In this document: one piece after another, positions 1-6,048 of the stretch
How positions within the stretch are numbered: the stretch's first letter is position 1
Layout of the letters: each line of letters begins with the position of its first letter
From: Campylobacterales bacterium
Lineage (GTDB): Bacteria > Campylobacterota > Campylobacteria > Campylobacterales > Sulfurimonadaceae
Assembly: GCA_016937915.1 (NCBI GenBank)
Contig: JAFGVR010000226.1
Location: 1-7,704 of the forward strand
Reading direction: 5' to 3'
Length of the DNA stretch: 7,704 nt
Notes under the pieces: generated by a model
What the model was told of the DNA's origin: nothing
The model's database searches: none
Seen by the model: the letters and a program-made list of their open reading frames with translations, nothing else
Position numbers and translations under genes: made by a program

Positions 1-12
1 AGATTACATAAT

Positions 13-228
13 TTAGTCATCTATATCAAAATCACCCCAGAATTCATCAAAATCAAGATTTGTCATAGCATTTTCATCTGCTAAATTTTTCTCTAAAAGT
101 TTCTTTTGTTGATGCTCAAAATAGAGTTCTAAAGCTTCATTTATAATTGTAGCTTTATCTTTTTTTAGTATTTCACTAAAAACCTCTAGATTTTCACCAT
201 TTAGTTGATTGATTATTAAATTTTCCAT
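13..228 (-). CDS. Small ribbon-helix-helix-type antitoxin-like protein
   Basis: This 71-residue protein is probably the antitoxin of a type II toxin-antitoxin pair. The first 45 residues read as a short strand followed by two helices (about 12-23 and 25-45, the second containing IINEALELYF), the pattern of ribbon-helix-helix DNA-binding antitoxins. The tail is acidic and aromatic (LDFDEFWGDFDIDD), like toxin-binding C-termini that end in DEFW-type motifs. No partner is visible: the stop codon (13-15) is almost at the window edge, so a toxin gene would lie further left on the same strand. There is no clear Shine-Dalgarno sequence before the ATG at 228, but a TACAAT box lies only 7-12 bases upstream of it (235-240), so a very short or leaderless transcript is possible. 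The RHH assignment is from the sequence pattern only. It could instead be an orphan regulator. Confidence 0.6.
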   Translation of the reverse strand: MENLIINQLNGENLEVFSEILKKDKATIINEALELYFEHQQKKLLEKNLADENAMTNLDFDEFWGDFDIDD

Positions 229-234
229 AGTGTA

Positions 235-240
235 ATTGTA
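235..240 (-). promoter_or_regulatory. Possible -10 box for the antitoxin-like gene
   Basis: On the minus strand this reads TACAAT, preceded by a T-rich stretch, as in Campylobacterota promoters, which often lack a clear -35 box. Transcription would start close to the ATG at 228, which fits the missing ribosome binding site. A second candidate lies further upstream at about 266-280, a TATTATAG-like stretch on the minus strand. Confidence 0.3.
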
Positions 241-302
241 ACAAAATAGGATGGATTAGATAAAATTGTCTATAATATTATGGGAATGTTTAGATAGATA
301 GG

Positions 303-390
303 TGGTGGACAAAGAGGGATTCGAACCCTCGGTACCGTTAAGTACGGCCGCGTTCCAGGCGACTGGATTCAACCACTCTCCCATTTGTCC
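303..390 (-). tRNA. tRNA-Ser(GGA)
   Basis: Read on the minus strand, this is an 88-nucleotide class II tRNA. The acceptor arms GGACAAA (384-390) and TTTGTCC (307-313) pair perfectly, and CCA is encoded at 303-305. The anticodon stem GTCGC/GCGGC encloses the loop CTGGAAC, so the anticodon is GGA (complement of 354-356), which reads serine UCC/UCU codons. A 16-nucleotide variable arm with a GTAC/GTAC stem, as expected for serine, precedes the T arm GAGGG-TTCGAAT-CCCTC. The discriminator base (306) is A, whereas most bacterial serine tRNAs have G. The gene stands alone, divergent from the HAD gene and upstream of the antitoxin-like gene on the same strand. No convincing terminator follows it. 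Confidence 0.96.
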
Positions 391-408
391 ATTGTAAAAA
401 TTTTGTGG

Positions 409-417
409 ATTGTATCA
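409..417 (-). promoter_or_regulatory. Extended -10 promoter for tRNA-Ser
   Basis: On the minus strand this reads TGATACAAT, an extended -10 element (TG-N-TACAAT), with a run of eight Ts a few bases upstream. It lies about 19 bases before the mature tRNA 5' end at 390, which would give a leader of about a dozen bases for RNase P to remove. The match is by eye to the consensus. Confidence 0.55.
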
Positions 418-450
418 GAAAAAAAATGAATATTCGCTTTAGTTATAAGA

Positions 451-467
451 TAGGAGATAGATAGTTG
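451..467 (+). promoter_or_regulatory. Ribosome binding site that fixes the TTG start of the HAD gene
   Basis: AGGAG at 452-456 lies eight bases before TTG at 465. An in-frame TAG at 462-464 immediately precedes this TTG, so no upstream start (for example the in-frame ATG at 426) can belong to the HAD protein. The DxDGT nucleophile motif then falls at residues 6-10, the usual place for this family. Confidence 0.75.
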
Positions 468-1103
468 ATAATACTTTTTGATTTGGATGGGACACTTATA
501 GATTCCACTGAGGCTATACTTGAGAGTTTTCATAACTCTTTTGATGTGCATAACTATCCACATCCAAGTGATGATGAGATAAAGGCTCTCATAGGGCATC
601 CACTTGATGTGATGTATAGAGAGTTTGGGATTGATGAGAAGTTTGTTTGGGATTTTGTAGATACTTATAAACAACATTATAGAGAGATAGCTACTTTAAA
701 AACAAAACTTTTAGAGTTTGCATCTGAGGCTGTTGTAGAAGCTAGTGAGTTTGCTACTTTGGGGATAGTGACTACTAAAACAGGGCTATATTCACAAGAG
801 TTAATGGAACATTTTGGACTTATGCATTATTTTAAAGTGCTTATAGGTAGAGAACATATACAAAATCCAAAACCACATCCTGAGCCTATTTTAAGAGCTT
901 TAGAGAGTTTAGATAGTATAGGTAAAGAGGTTTGGATGATAGGTGATACAAAACTTGATCTAATATCAGCTAAGGAGGCTAATGTTAATTCTATAGGTGT
1001 TTTGAGTGGTTATGATGATGAAAAAACACTAAAAATGTACACAAATATTATATATGATGATGCGTATAGTGCTGTAAATTTTCTAAAAAATAGGAAAAAA
1101 TAA
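465..1103 (+). CDS. HAD-superfamily hydrolase, phosphoglycolate phosphatase-like
   Basis: This 212-residue cytoplasmic protein has all four haloacid-dehalogenase motifs in order: I, FDLDGT at residues 5-10 (D6 nucleophile, D8 general acid/base); II, IVTTKTG with T103; III, K136 within NPKPHPEP; and IV, MIGDTKLD with D161 and D165 for magnesium. An alpha-helical cap (about 15-80) sits between motifs I and II, as in class C1 enzymes such as phosphoglycolate phosphatase (Gph) and pyrophosphatase PpaX. It is therefore a magnesium-dependent phosphatase of a small phosphorylated metabolite; the true substrate cannot be read from the sequence. The start is TTG with a strong ribosome binding site. 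The 107 bases before porC and the candidate promoter there suggest separate transcription from the por operon. Confidence 0.9.
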   Translation: MIILFDLDGTLIDSTEAILESFHNSFDVHNYPHPSDDEIKALIGHPLDVMYREFGIDEKFVWDFVDTYKQHYREIATLKTKLLEFASEAVVEASEFATLGIVTTKTGLYSQELMEHFGLMHYFKVLIGREHIQNPKPHPEPILRALESLDSIGKEVWMIGDTKLDLISAKEANVNSIGVLSGYDDEKTLKMYTNIIYDDAYSAVNFLKNRKK

Positions 1104-1166
1104 CACAAAAATTTTACTAAAAAAGCTATTATAGGGATATCAAGCTAGATTTAAGAGCAAGTTGCA

Positions 1167-1174
1167 TAAAATAC
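1167..1174 (+). promoter_or_regulatory. Candidate -10 region of the porCDAB promoter
   Basis: TAAAATAC lies 36 bases before the porC ATG. The same octamer is found before luxS (4524-4531) and before the gene starting at 7701 (7671-7678), and TAAAAT resembles the -10 box of Campylobacterota housekeeping promoters. An alternative is TATTAT at 1127-1132. Confidence 0.45.
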
Positions 1175-1210
1175 AGTAAATTAGAATCGAAAGATACCCA
1201 AGGAGAATTT

Positions 1211-1768
1211 ATGCTAGAGATTAGATGGCATAGTCGTGCTGGACAAGGTGCTGTAACAGGTGCTAAAGGTTTAGCAGATGTTATTTCTACAACTGGTAAG
1301 CATGTTCAAGCATTTGCGTTTTATGGATCTGCTAAGCGTGGAGCTGCTATGACAGCTTACAACCGTGTTGATGATCAGGTGATTATGAATCATGAGAAAT
1401 ATATGAAGCCAGATTATGTTTTTGTTATAGATCCTGCATTAGTTATGACTACTGATGTAACTATCAATCATAAAGATACTACAAAGTATATCATCACTAC
1501 TCACATGAGTACAGATGATTTAGTAAAAGCTCAGCCTAAATTAGAGGGTAAAGAAGTTTATACAGTTGACTGTATAGGAATTGCTAATGAAACAATTGGT
1601 CGTCCAATACCAAATACACCAATGCTTGGTGCTTTTATGAAGGTATCTGGAATGTATGATATAGAGTTTTTCAAAGAAAGTATGAAAAGAATTCTAGGAA
1701 AACTACCACAAAAGATCATTGACGCAAATATGATTGCGATTCAAAGAGCTTACGACGAAGTGAAATAA
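1211..1768 (+). CDS. porC: Pyruvate:ferredoxin/flavodoxin oxidoreductase, gamma subunit
   Basis: This 185-residue protein is the gamma subunit (also called PorG) of the four-subunit enzyme that interconverts pyruvate and acetyl-CoA plus CO2 using a low-potential electron carrier. The family marks are visible: a glycine-rich N-terminal loop, HSRAGQGAVTGAK (7-19); FYGSAKRGA (38-45), matching the YGxxxRGG-like signature; and NTPMLGAF (135-142). The length is typical for the gamma domain. AAGGAG at 1200-1205 lies five bases before the ATG. It heads an operon with the delta, alpha and beta genes, the order reported for Helicobacter pylori porCDAB. That order, together with the alpha-subunit motifs, separates it from the 2-oxoglutarate enzyme (oorDABC). 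Electrons probably pass to ferredoxin or flavodoxin; neither gene is in the window. Confidence 0.95.
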   Translation: MLEIRWHSRAGQGAVTGAKGLADVISTTGKHVQAFAFYGSAKRGAAMTAYNRVDDQVIMNHEKYMKPDYVFVIDPALVMTTDVTINHKDTTKYIITTHMSTDDLVKAQPKLEGKEVYTVDCIGIANETIGRPIPNTPMLGAFMKVSGMYDIEFFKESMKRILGKLPQKIIDANMIAIQRAYDEVK

Positions 1769-1777
1769 GGGATTAAT

Positions 1778-2170
1778 ATGGCAAATACAGGATGGGATGG
1801 ATTTGAAATAGGAGCAATGCTTCGTTCTTTTGATGGAGCAGTTGATGATATAGCTGGAACGGCACAAGAGGATCGTAAATATTCACCAAACAACTCTTTT
1901 ACTGCAAGCGTTGCAGACTGGAGACTTGAAAAACCAATATTTAACAAAGACTTTTGTATCGATTGTCAATTTTGTTGGATATATTGTCCAGATATCTCTA
2001 TTATTTCTAGAGATAAAAAAATGTTAGGTATAGATATGGATCACTGTAAAGGTTGTGGTATTTGTGCAGAGGTTTGTCCAACAAATCCAAAATCACTTAT
2101 TATGTATCCAGAATTTGCAGACGAAGAGACTGAGATAGCTCAGTGGCCTAGTAAAAGTGAGGAGAAATAG
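1778..2170 (+). CDS. porD: Pyruvate:ferredoxin/flavodoxin oxidoreductase, delta subunit (2x[4Fe-4S])
   Basis: This 130-residue protein is the ferredoxin-like delta subunit that carries electrons out of the catalytic alpha-beta core. Two complete cysteine motifs of the CxxCxxCxxxCP type are seen, C60-C63-C66-C70 (CIDCQFCWIYCP) and C90-C93-C96-C100 (CKGCGICAEVCP), so it should bind two [4Fe-4S] clusters. The first 50 or so residues form an N-terminal extension ahead of the clusters; the WRLEKPIF stretch (48-55) just before the first cluster is like that of other delta subunits. It starts nine bases after the porC stop, with AAGGGA (1767-1772) overlapping that stop as ribosome binding site. It ends directly against the porA ATG, so the genes are probably translationally coupled. 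Confidence 0.95.
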   Translation: MANTGWDGFEIGAMLRSFDGAVDDIAGTAQEDRKYSPNNSFTASVADWRLEKPIFNKDFCIDCQFCWIYCPDISIISRDKKMLGIDMDHCKGCGICAEVCPTNPKSLIMYPEFADEETEIAQWPSKSEEK

Positions 2171-3394
2171 ATGGTATTTGATAAAATGGAATTAAGAGAA
2201 GTTGAAGTATGGGATGGAAACTTCGCTGCTGCTCAAGCTTTAAGACAAGCTCAAGTTGATGTTGTTTCGGCTTACCCAATTACACCTTCTACTCCTATAG
2301 TTGAGGGTTATGCAAAGTTTAAAGCTGATAATTATGTAGAGGGTGAGTTCGTGATGGTTGAGTCTGAACACGCTGCGATGTCTGGATGTATCGGTGCTGC
2401 TGCGGCTGGTGGTCGTGTAGCTACTGCTACTTCTTCTCAAGGTCTTGCACTTATGTCTGAGACTTTATATCAAGCATCAGGTATGAGACTTCCAATCGTT
2501 TTAAATATGGTAAATCGTGCTTTAGCTGCTCCACTTAATGTTAATGGTGACCATTCAGATATGTACATGGTTCGTGATAGTGGTTGGATACAGTTTGATG
2601 CTTTTAATCCTCAAGAGGTATATGATCTAAATCTTATCGCTTTTAGAGTATCTGAAGATCATAGTGTTAGAACTCCAGCTATAGTTAACCAAGATGGTTT
2701 CATGACTTCTCATACTGCTCAAGGTGTTCGCCCTTTAACTGATGATGAAGCTTATGGCTTTGTTGGTGCATATAAGCCGATGAATGATATGCTTGACTTT
2801 GAGCATCCAGTAACTCACGGTGTTCAAACTGAAGAAGATTGGCACTTTGAGCATAAAGCTCGCCAACATAACGATATGATGACTTATGTAGTTCCAAAAA
2901 TAGAAGAGACTTTTGAGGCATTTGAAAAACTTACTGGTCGTAAATACAATAGAGTTGAAAAATACGATATGGAAGATGCTGATGTAGCTGTTGTGTGTAT
3001 GGGTACATCTGTTGAGACTGCAAGAGAAGTTGCAAAAGAGATGAGAGAAAAAGGGATCAAAGCTGGTGTAGTTGGTATCAGAGTTCTTCGTCCATTCCCA
3101 TTTGCTGAGATTTCAGAAACATTAAAAGGTGTTAAAGCTGTAGCTGCACTTGATCGTTCAGCTCCTGGTGGTGCTGCTGGTATGTTATTTAATGAGATAG
3201 CTGGTTCGTTAATCAATGCAGATACAAAAGTTATCTTAAGTGGTTATATCTATGGTTTAGGTGGGCGTGACTTAACTAAAGCACATTTAGTTGATCTATT
3301 TAATGAGCTTCAAGCTAACGCTGATGCTGGTAAAATACTAACTAAGCAACAACAGTTTATCGGTGTTCGTGGACCGAAACTAGCGTATTTATAA
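2171..3394 (+). CDS. porA: Pyruvate:ferredoxin/flavodoxin oxidoreductase, alpha subunit
   Basis: This 407-residue catalytic subunit carries the pyrimidine-side thiamine diphosphate domain and helps bind pyruvate and CoA. Visible signatures are AYPITPSTP (34-42), ESEHAAM (64-70), the NRALAAPLN segment (115-123; R116 is a candidate for contacting the pyruvate carboxylate), NGDHSD (125-130) and RDSGWIQ (135-141). GDHSD with RDSGW is characteristic of pyruvate enzymes rather than 2-oxoglutarate or indolepyruvate ones. A C-terminal transketolase-like domain (about 270-400) contains the GIRVLRPFPF stretch. The ATG follows the porD stop with no gap, and GAGGAG (2159-2164) lies inside the end of porD. 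M6 is a less likely start, because the ribosome binding site spacing favours the first ATG. Confidence 0.96.
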   Translation: MVFDKMELREVEVWDGNFAAAQALRQAQVDVVSAYPITPSTPIVEGYAKFKADNYVEGEFVMVESEHAAMSGCIGAAAAGGRVATATSSQGLALMSETLYQASGMRLPIVLNMVNRALAAPLNVNGDHSDMYMVRDSGWIQFDAFNPQEVYDLNLIAFRVSEDHSVRTPAIVNQDGFMTSHTAQGVRPLTDDEAYGFVGAYKPMNDMLDFEHPVTHGVQTEEDWHFEHKARQHNDMMTYVVPKIEETFEAFEKLTGRKYNRVEKYDMEDADVAVVCMGTSVETAREVAKEMREKGIKAGVVGIRVLRPFPFAEISETLKGVKAVAALDRSAPGGAAGMLFNEIAGSLINADTKVILSGYIYGLGGRDLTKAHLVDLFNELQANADAGKILTKQQQFIGVRGPKLAYL

Positions 3395-3407
3395 GGAGAG
3401 CACAGTG
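3393..3407 (+). promoter_or_regulatory. Ribosome binding site that fixes the GTG start of porB
   Basis: AAGGAG at 3393-3398 lies six bases before GTG at 3405, whereas the next in-frame ATG (3414) is 15 bases away. GTG is therefore the better start. Confidence 0.75.
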
Positions 3408-4361
3408 AGTGAAATGAAAAAAATTAAAAATTTAAAAGAGTTCTCAACTTCAGCTGATAGATTTGAGGGTGCTAACCTTCTTTGTCCTGGTTGTGCTCAC
3501 TCTATCATTGTTCGTGAAGTTTTAAATGCTACTAATGATGATTTGATTCTTGGTGCTTCAACTGGTTGTCTTGAGGTTTGTACAGCAGTTTATCCATATA
3601 CTTCATGGGATGCTTCTTGGATTCATATTGGTTTTGAAAACTCTTCAACAGCAGTAGCTGGTGCAGAAGCAATGTATAAGGCACTTAAAACTAAAGGTCG
3701 TCTAAAACAGCCTGATCGTAACCCTAAATTTGTAGCATTTGGTGGAGATGGTGCATCTTATGACATCGGTTTTCAGTGGATCTCTGGTTGTATGGAGAGA
3801 AACCATAACATGATGTATGTAGTACTTGATAATGAAGTATATGCTAACACTGGTGGTCAGCGTTCATCTTCTACACCAATTGGTTCATCTGCTACAACAA
3901 GTCCAGCTGGTAGCGTATCTTATGGTGAGAAACAAAATAAAAAAGATATGATGGGCATCATGGCTGCTCACCACATCCCTTATGCAGCTCAAGTTGCTCC
4001 AAATAAATGGAAAGATATGGTTAAAAAAATCCAAACTGGTATGAACACTGAAGGTGCTACATTTATCAATGCAGTATCACCTTGTACAACTGAGTGGAAA
4101 TTTGACCCTAAAGATACTATGAAACTAGCTGATTTATCAACTGACTCATTGGTATTTCCTCTTTATGAAATTATTAATGGTCGTGAACTTAACATCACTT
4201 ATAGACCAAAAAATGTAGTTCCAGTTGAGGAATATTTAGCTGCTCAAGGGCGTTTTAAACACCTTTTCAAAGATGAGTATAAGTACTTAATCAAAGAGTG
4301 GCAAGAGCGTGTAGATGCTAACTGGGCGTATCTAAACCGCCGTGAAGAAGCTCGCGTATAA
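3405..4361 (+). CDS. porB: Pyruvate:ferredoxin/flavodoxin oxidoreductase, beta subunit
   Basis: This 318-residue subunit binds the diphosphate of thiamine diphosphate, magnesium and one [4Fe-4S] cluster close to the active site. The TPP motif begins at G114-D115-G116 (FGGDGASYDIG) and ends 28 residues on at DNEVYANTGGQ (N143). Four cysteines fit the known cluster ligands of the family: C27 and C30 (CPGC), C55 (STGC) and C227 (SPC). The tail of about 65 residues (YLAAQGRFKHLF and after) is common in stand-alone beta subunits. It starts ten bases after porA with a GTG codon and closes the operon. The 211-base gap behind it holds a long palindrome, so transcription may end or be processed there. 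Confidence 0.96.
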   Translation: MSEMKKIKNLKEFSTSADRFEGANLLCPGCAHSIIVREVLNATNDDLILGASTGCLEVCTAVYPYTSWDASWIHIGFENSSTAVAGAEAMYKALKTKGRLKQPDRNPKFVAFGGDGASYDIGFQWISGCMERNHNMMYVVLDNEVYANTGGQRSSSTPIGSSATTSPAGSVSYGEKQNKKDMMGIMAAHHIPYAAQVAPNKWKDMVKKIQTGMNTEGATFINAVSPCTTEWKFDPKDTMKLADLSTDSLVFPLYEIINGRELNITYRPKNVVPVEEYLAAQGRFKHLFKDEYKYLIKEWQERVDANWAYLNRREEARV

Positions 4362-4383
4362 AAGAGTTTATCTTTAGCAAATC

Positions 4384-4442
4384 TTGCACATAACTTCATT
4401 ACGGCAGGCTTTAAGCCTAGCCTTTATTGAAGTTATGCACAA
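4384..4442 (+). repeat. Long imperfect palindrome after porB (possible terminator or 3' stabiliser)
   Basis: The outer arms 4384-4398 (TTGCACATAACTTCA) and 4428-4442 (TGAAGTTATGCACAA) pair over 15 positions with two adjacent mismatches. Inside is a second stem, AGGCT-TTA-AGCCT (4406-4418), extended by GGC/GCC. Together they form one hairpin of about 59 bases starting 22 bases after the porB stop. No U-tract follows directly; a pyrimidine-rich stretch (TCTTTTCTTTTCT, 4461-4473) comes about 18 bases later. It is not a textbook intrinsic terminator, but its place suggests termination or mRNA 3'-end protection for porCDAB. Confidence 0.7.
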
Positions 4443-4523
4443 TCTTCACCAAATCTAAAATCTTTTCTTTTCTGAAACTTCTCTACAATTTTTAAACTTC
4501 AACAAACTTAAATTTAAAAACGA

Positions 4524-4531
4524 TAAAATAC
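4524..4531 (+). promoter_or_regulatory. Candidate -10 region of the luxS promoter
   Basis: TAAAATAC lies 41 bases before the luxS ATG, after an A/T-rich stretch. It is identical to the octamer before porC. TACAAT at 4484-4489 is an alternative and would give a leader of about 80 bases. AAGGA (4561-4565) is the luxS ribosome binding site. I saw no riboswitch-like structure in the leader. Confidence 0.45.
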
Positions 4532-4572
4532 TTCACTTTTATATACAGATAAATAAAATTAAGGATTTAAAT

Positions 4573-5076
4573 ATGCCACTATTAGACTCATTTATGGTTG
4601 ACCATACAAAGATGCCAGCACCTGCGGTTAGAAAAGCTAAGGGGATGAAAACACCAAGTGGTGATGATATCACTGTATTTGATCTAAGGTTTGTTAGACC
4701 AAACAAAGAGACTTTATCTTCAGAGGGGATCCATACTTTAGAACACCTTTTTGCTGGATTTATGAGGGAGCATTTAAACTCTAAAAAAGTTGAGATTATA
4801 GATATATCTCCTATGGGTTGTCGTACAGGTTTTTATATGTCGCTTCTTGGAACTCCTAGCGAGGAAAAAGTTGCAAAAGCTTGGAAGGCATCTATGAAAG
4901 ATATATTGAATGTTGAGAAGAAAAGTGACATCCCTGAACTTAACAAATACCAATGTGGTACATATAAGATGCACTCTTTAAAGGATGCTAAAAAGATAGC
5001 ACAAGCGGTTTTAGACAAAGGGATAGGTGTGATGGATAATGAAGAGTTAAAGCTTGATATGAGTAAAGTGAAATAA
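4573..5076 (+). CDS. luxS: S-ribosylhomocysteine lyase (autoinducer-2 synthase)
   Basis: LuxS cleaves S-ribosylhomocysteine to homocysteine and 4,5-dihydroxy-2,3-pentanedione, the precursor of AI-2, as part of the activated methyl cycle in the cytoplasm. At 167 residues it has the family's usual length. The metal site is intact: H54 and H58 in HTLEHLF, and C128 in [10 protein letters not shown]57 (general acid/base) and C83 in MGCRTGFY (catalytic) are also present, as is the N-terminal [14 protein letters not shown] stretch that contributes to the dimer's active site. All residues required for activity are seen. The stop is one base from the next ATG, so it is probably co-transcribed with the two following genes of unknown function. 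It may act only in methyl recycling; no AI-2 receptor gene is in the window. Confidence 0.97.
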   Translation: MPLLDSFMVDHTKMPAPAVRKAKGMKTPSGDDITVFDLRFVRPNKETLSSEGIHTLEHLFAGFMREHLNSKKVEIIDISPMGCRTGFYMSLLGTPSEEKVAKAWKASMKDILNVEKKSDIPELNKYQCGTYKMHSLKDAKKIAQAVLDKGIGVMDNEELKLDMSKVK

Positions 5077-5077
5077 T

Positions 5078-5380
5078 ATGTTTATACTTTTACCAGTTAA
5101 CTCTAATGATGCAGACAACACACAGCTAACCAAGATAGATGATGCATCTTTTTGGGCTCAGATGGAGATAGTTGATGGAAAGTTACAAAATATCTTATTT
5201 GATAAAGATAAAGATGGTTTTGAGAACTTTTCAGAAGCTGTTATCGTGATAGATGATTCTGAGTATGTTTGGCCTTTTATTGAGATGTCGATGATGGTTT
5301 TAGTAGCTCATGTTCAAAGAGATATAGATGATATAGTTGAAGCGTTTATATTTAAGGAACTACACGAACTTGCTTACTAA
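5078..5380 (+). CDS. Small protein with a NifX/dinitrogenase-cofactor-like pattern, function unknown
   Basis: I do not recognise this 100-residue acidic cytoplasmic protein as a named gene. Its pattern resembles the NifX/NafY/NifB C-terminal-like fold: an opening strand FILLPVNSND (2-11), a second unit FWAQMEIVDGKLQNILF (25-41), a core strand EAVIVID (53-59), and a final helix (RDIDDIVEAFIFKELHEL, 81-98). The histidine- or glycine-rich features of cofactor-carrying members are absent, and only one histidine pair (H78, H96) is seen. It has no signal peptide and no cysteines. The ATG lies one base after luxS with a weak ribosome binding site, so translation is probably coupled. Its end overlaps the next gene. 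The fold assignment is a tentative inference; no nif genes are nearby. Confidence 0.75.
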   Translation: MFILLPVNSNDADNTQLTKIDDASFWAQMEIVDGKLQNILFDKDKDGFENFSEAVIVIDDSEYVWPFIEMSMMVLVAHVQRDIDDIVEAFIFKELHELAY

Positions 5381-5858
5381 CTTTTTACAGCTGTTTAATC
5401 CACTACCAGGTAATCATTACCTAGAGGTAACTACAAAAGTTGATGAGATAACAGACTCTTTAGATAACTTACTTAAAAAAGTTGATGGTGAGTTAAATCT
5501 AGCACTTTACAGTGAAGATGATTTGGATATAAAAACCTTATATCCAAATCTAAAAGCTCAACATATAAAATCGTTTAAACAACCTTACCGTGCAATCCCT
5601 AGACATTATGATGTAGTGGTTTTTAAAGATTTTTTTCATTTGCATCAAAATAGAGATATGGTTTTAAAGATAGCTTACACCACTCTAGCAAACACCGCTG
5701 ATATAGTGATAATGGAGAAAAAAGGGGTGATGGATGTTGAAGAGATAAAACAGATGTTAGATAAGTTTGAGTTTAGAGCTGTTAACCACATAGATGTATT
5801 GCCAGAGTATGATTTGGTGATGGGAAAGAAGATGCATATGTGGGGTAATGGGTTATGA
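5370..5858 (+). CDS. Degenerate class I methyltransferase-like protein, function unknown
   Basis: This protein of 162 residues (from TTG at 5370) is not one I can name. The order of elements suggests a Rossmann-type methyltransferase fold: HYLEV (16-20) where SAM-binding motif I would be, RHYDVVVFKDFFH (78-90) like motif IV, NTADIVIMEKKG (108-119) like the strand after helix D, and a C-terminal strand pair ending in KKMHMWGNG. The glycine-rich GxGxG loop of active enzymes is missing, so SAM binding is doubtful. The start is uncertain. TTG at 5370 (AAGGAA at 5353-5358) gives an 11-base overlap with the preceding gene, while TTG at 5337 gives 173 residues but a poorer ribosome binding site. It probably forms one transcript with luxS and the NifX-like gene. 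Confidence 0.75.
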   Translation: MLTNFLQLFNPLPGNHYLEVTTKVDEITDSLDNLLKKVDGELNLALYSEDDLDIKTLYPNLKAQHIKSFKQPYRAIPRHYDVVVFKDFFHLHQNRDMVLKIAYTTLANTADIVIMEKKGVMDVEEIKQMLDKFEFRAVNHIDVLPEYDLVMGKKMHMWGNGL

Positions 5859-6048
5859 TAATTTATATTTTAGTTATTTAGTTTACTTTTACTTATATTA
5901 AACATAATCTTAAATATCTAATATAACCCCTAAAATAAACACTTTGTTAAGTTTCTACACACATCGATATATTTTTTTTATTTTAAATCTCAGTTTCAGC
6001 GCTATATAGATAGAATTAAAACAGTCTATTTTAAAAAGAGGAACAAAT
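5859..6048. other. AT-rich intergenic region before the SQOR-like gene
   Basis: These 190 bases contain no plausible gene. A weak dyad, TTATATTA (5893-5900) and TAATATAA (5919-5926), and a run of eight Ts (5972-5979) without a preceding stem are visible. A promoter for the downstream gene probably lies near 6003-6016, where TATAGA and TAGAAT both resemble -10 boxes. AGAGGA at 6037-6042, six bases from the ATG, is the ribosome binding site. No intrinsic terminator for the luxS cluster was found. Confidence 0.5.

Noticed and set aside
369..677. Minus-strand open frame of 102 codons overlapping tRNA-Ser and the HAD gene
   Set aside because: It would run through the tRNA gene and antisense to the HAD catalytic motif; no protein family is recognised.
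2884..3216. Minus-strand open frame of 110 codons inside porA
   Set aside because: It lies fully within the well-supported porA gene on the other strand and shows no family motif or ribosome binding site.
1211..4361. Possible 2-oxoglutarate or indolepyruvate oxidoreductase instead of a pyruvate enzyme
   Set aside because: Gamma-delta-alpha-beta order, the GDHSD and RDSGWIQ motifs in the alpha subunit, and separate subunits all fit the pyruvate enzyme; the 2-oxoglutarate enzyme in this group has the order DABC.
4443..4572. SAM or SAH riboswitch in the luxS leader
   Set aside because: The leader is A/T-rich with no conserved purine-rich core or paired helices that I could recognise. A covariance-model search would settle it.
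5893..5926. Eight-base AT dyad before the SQOR-like gene as an operator
   Set aside because: The arms are short, made only of A and T, and widely spaced in AT-rich DNA, so chance is a sufficient explanation.
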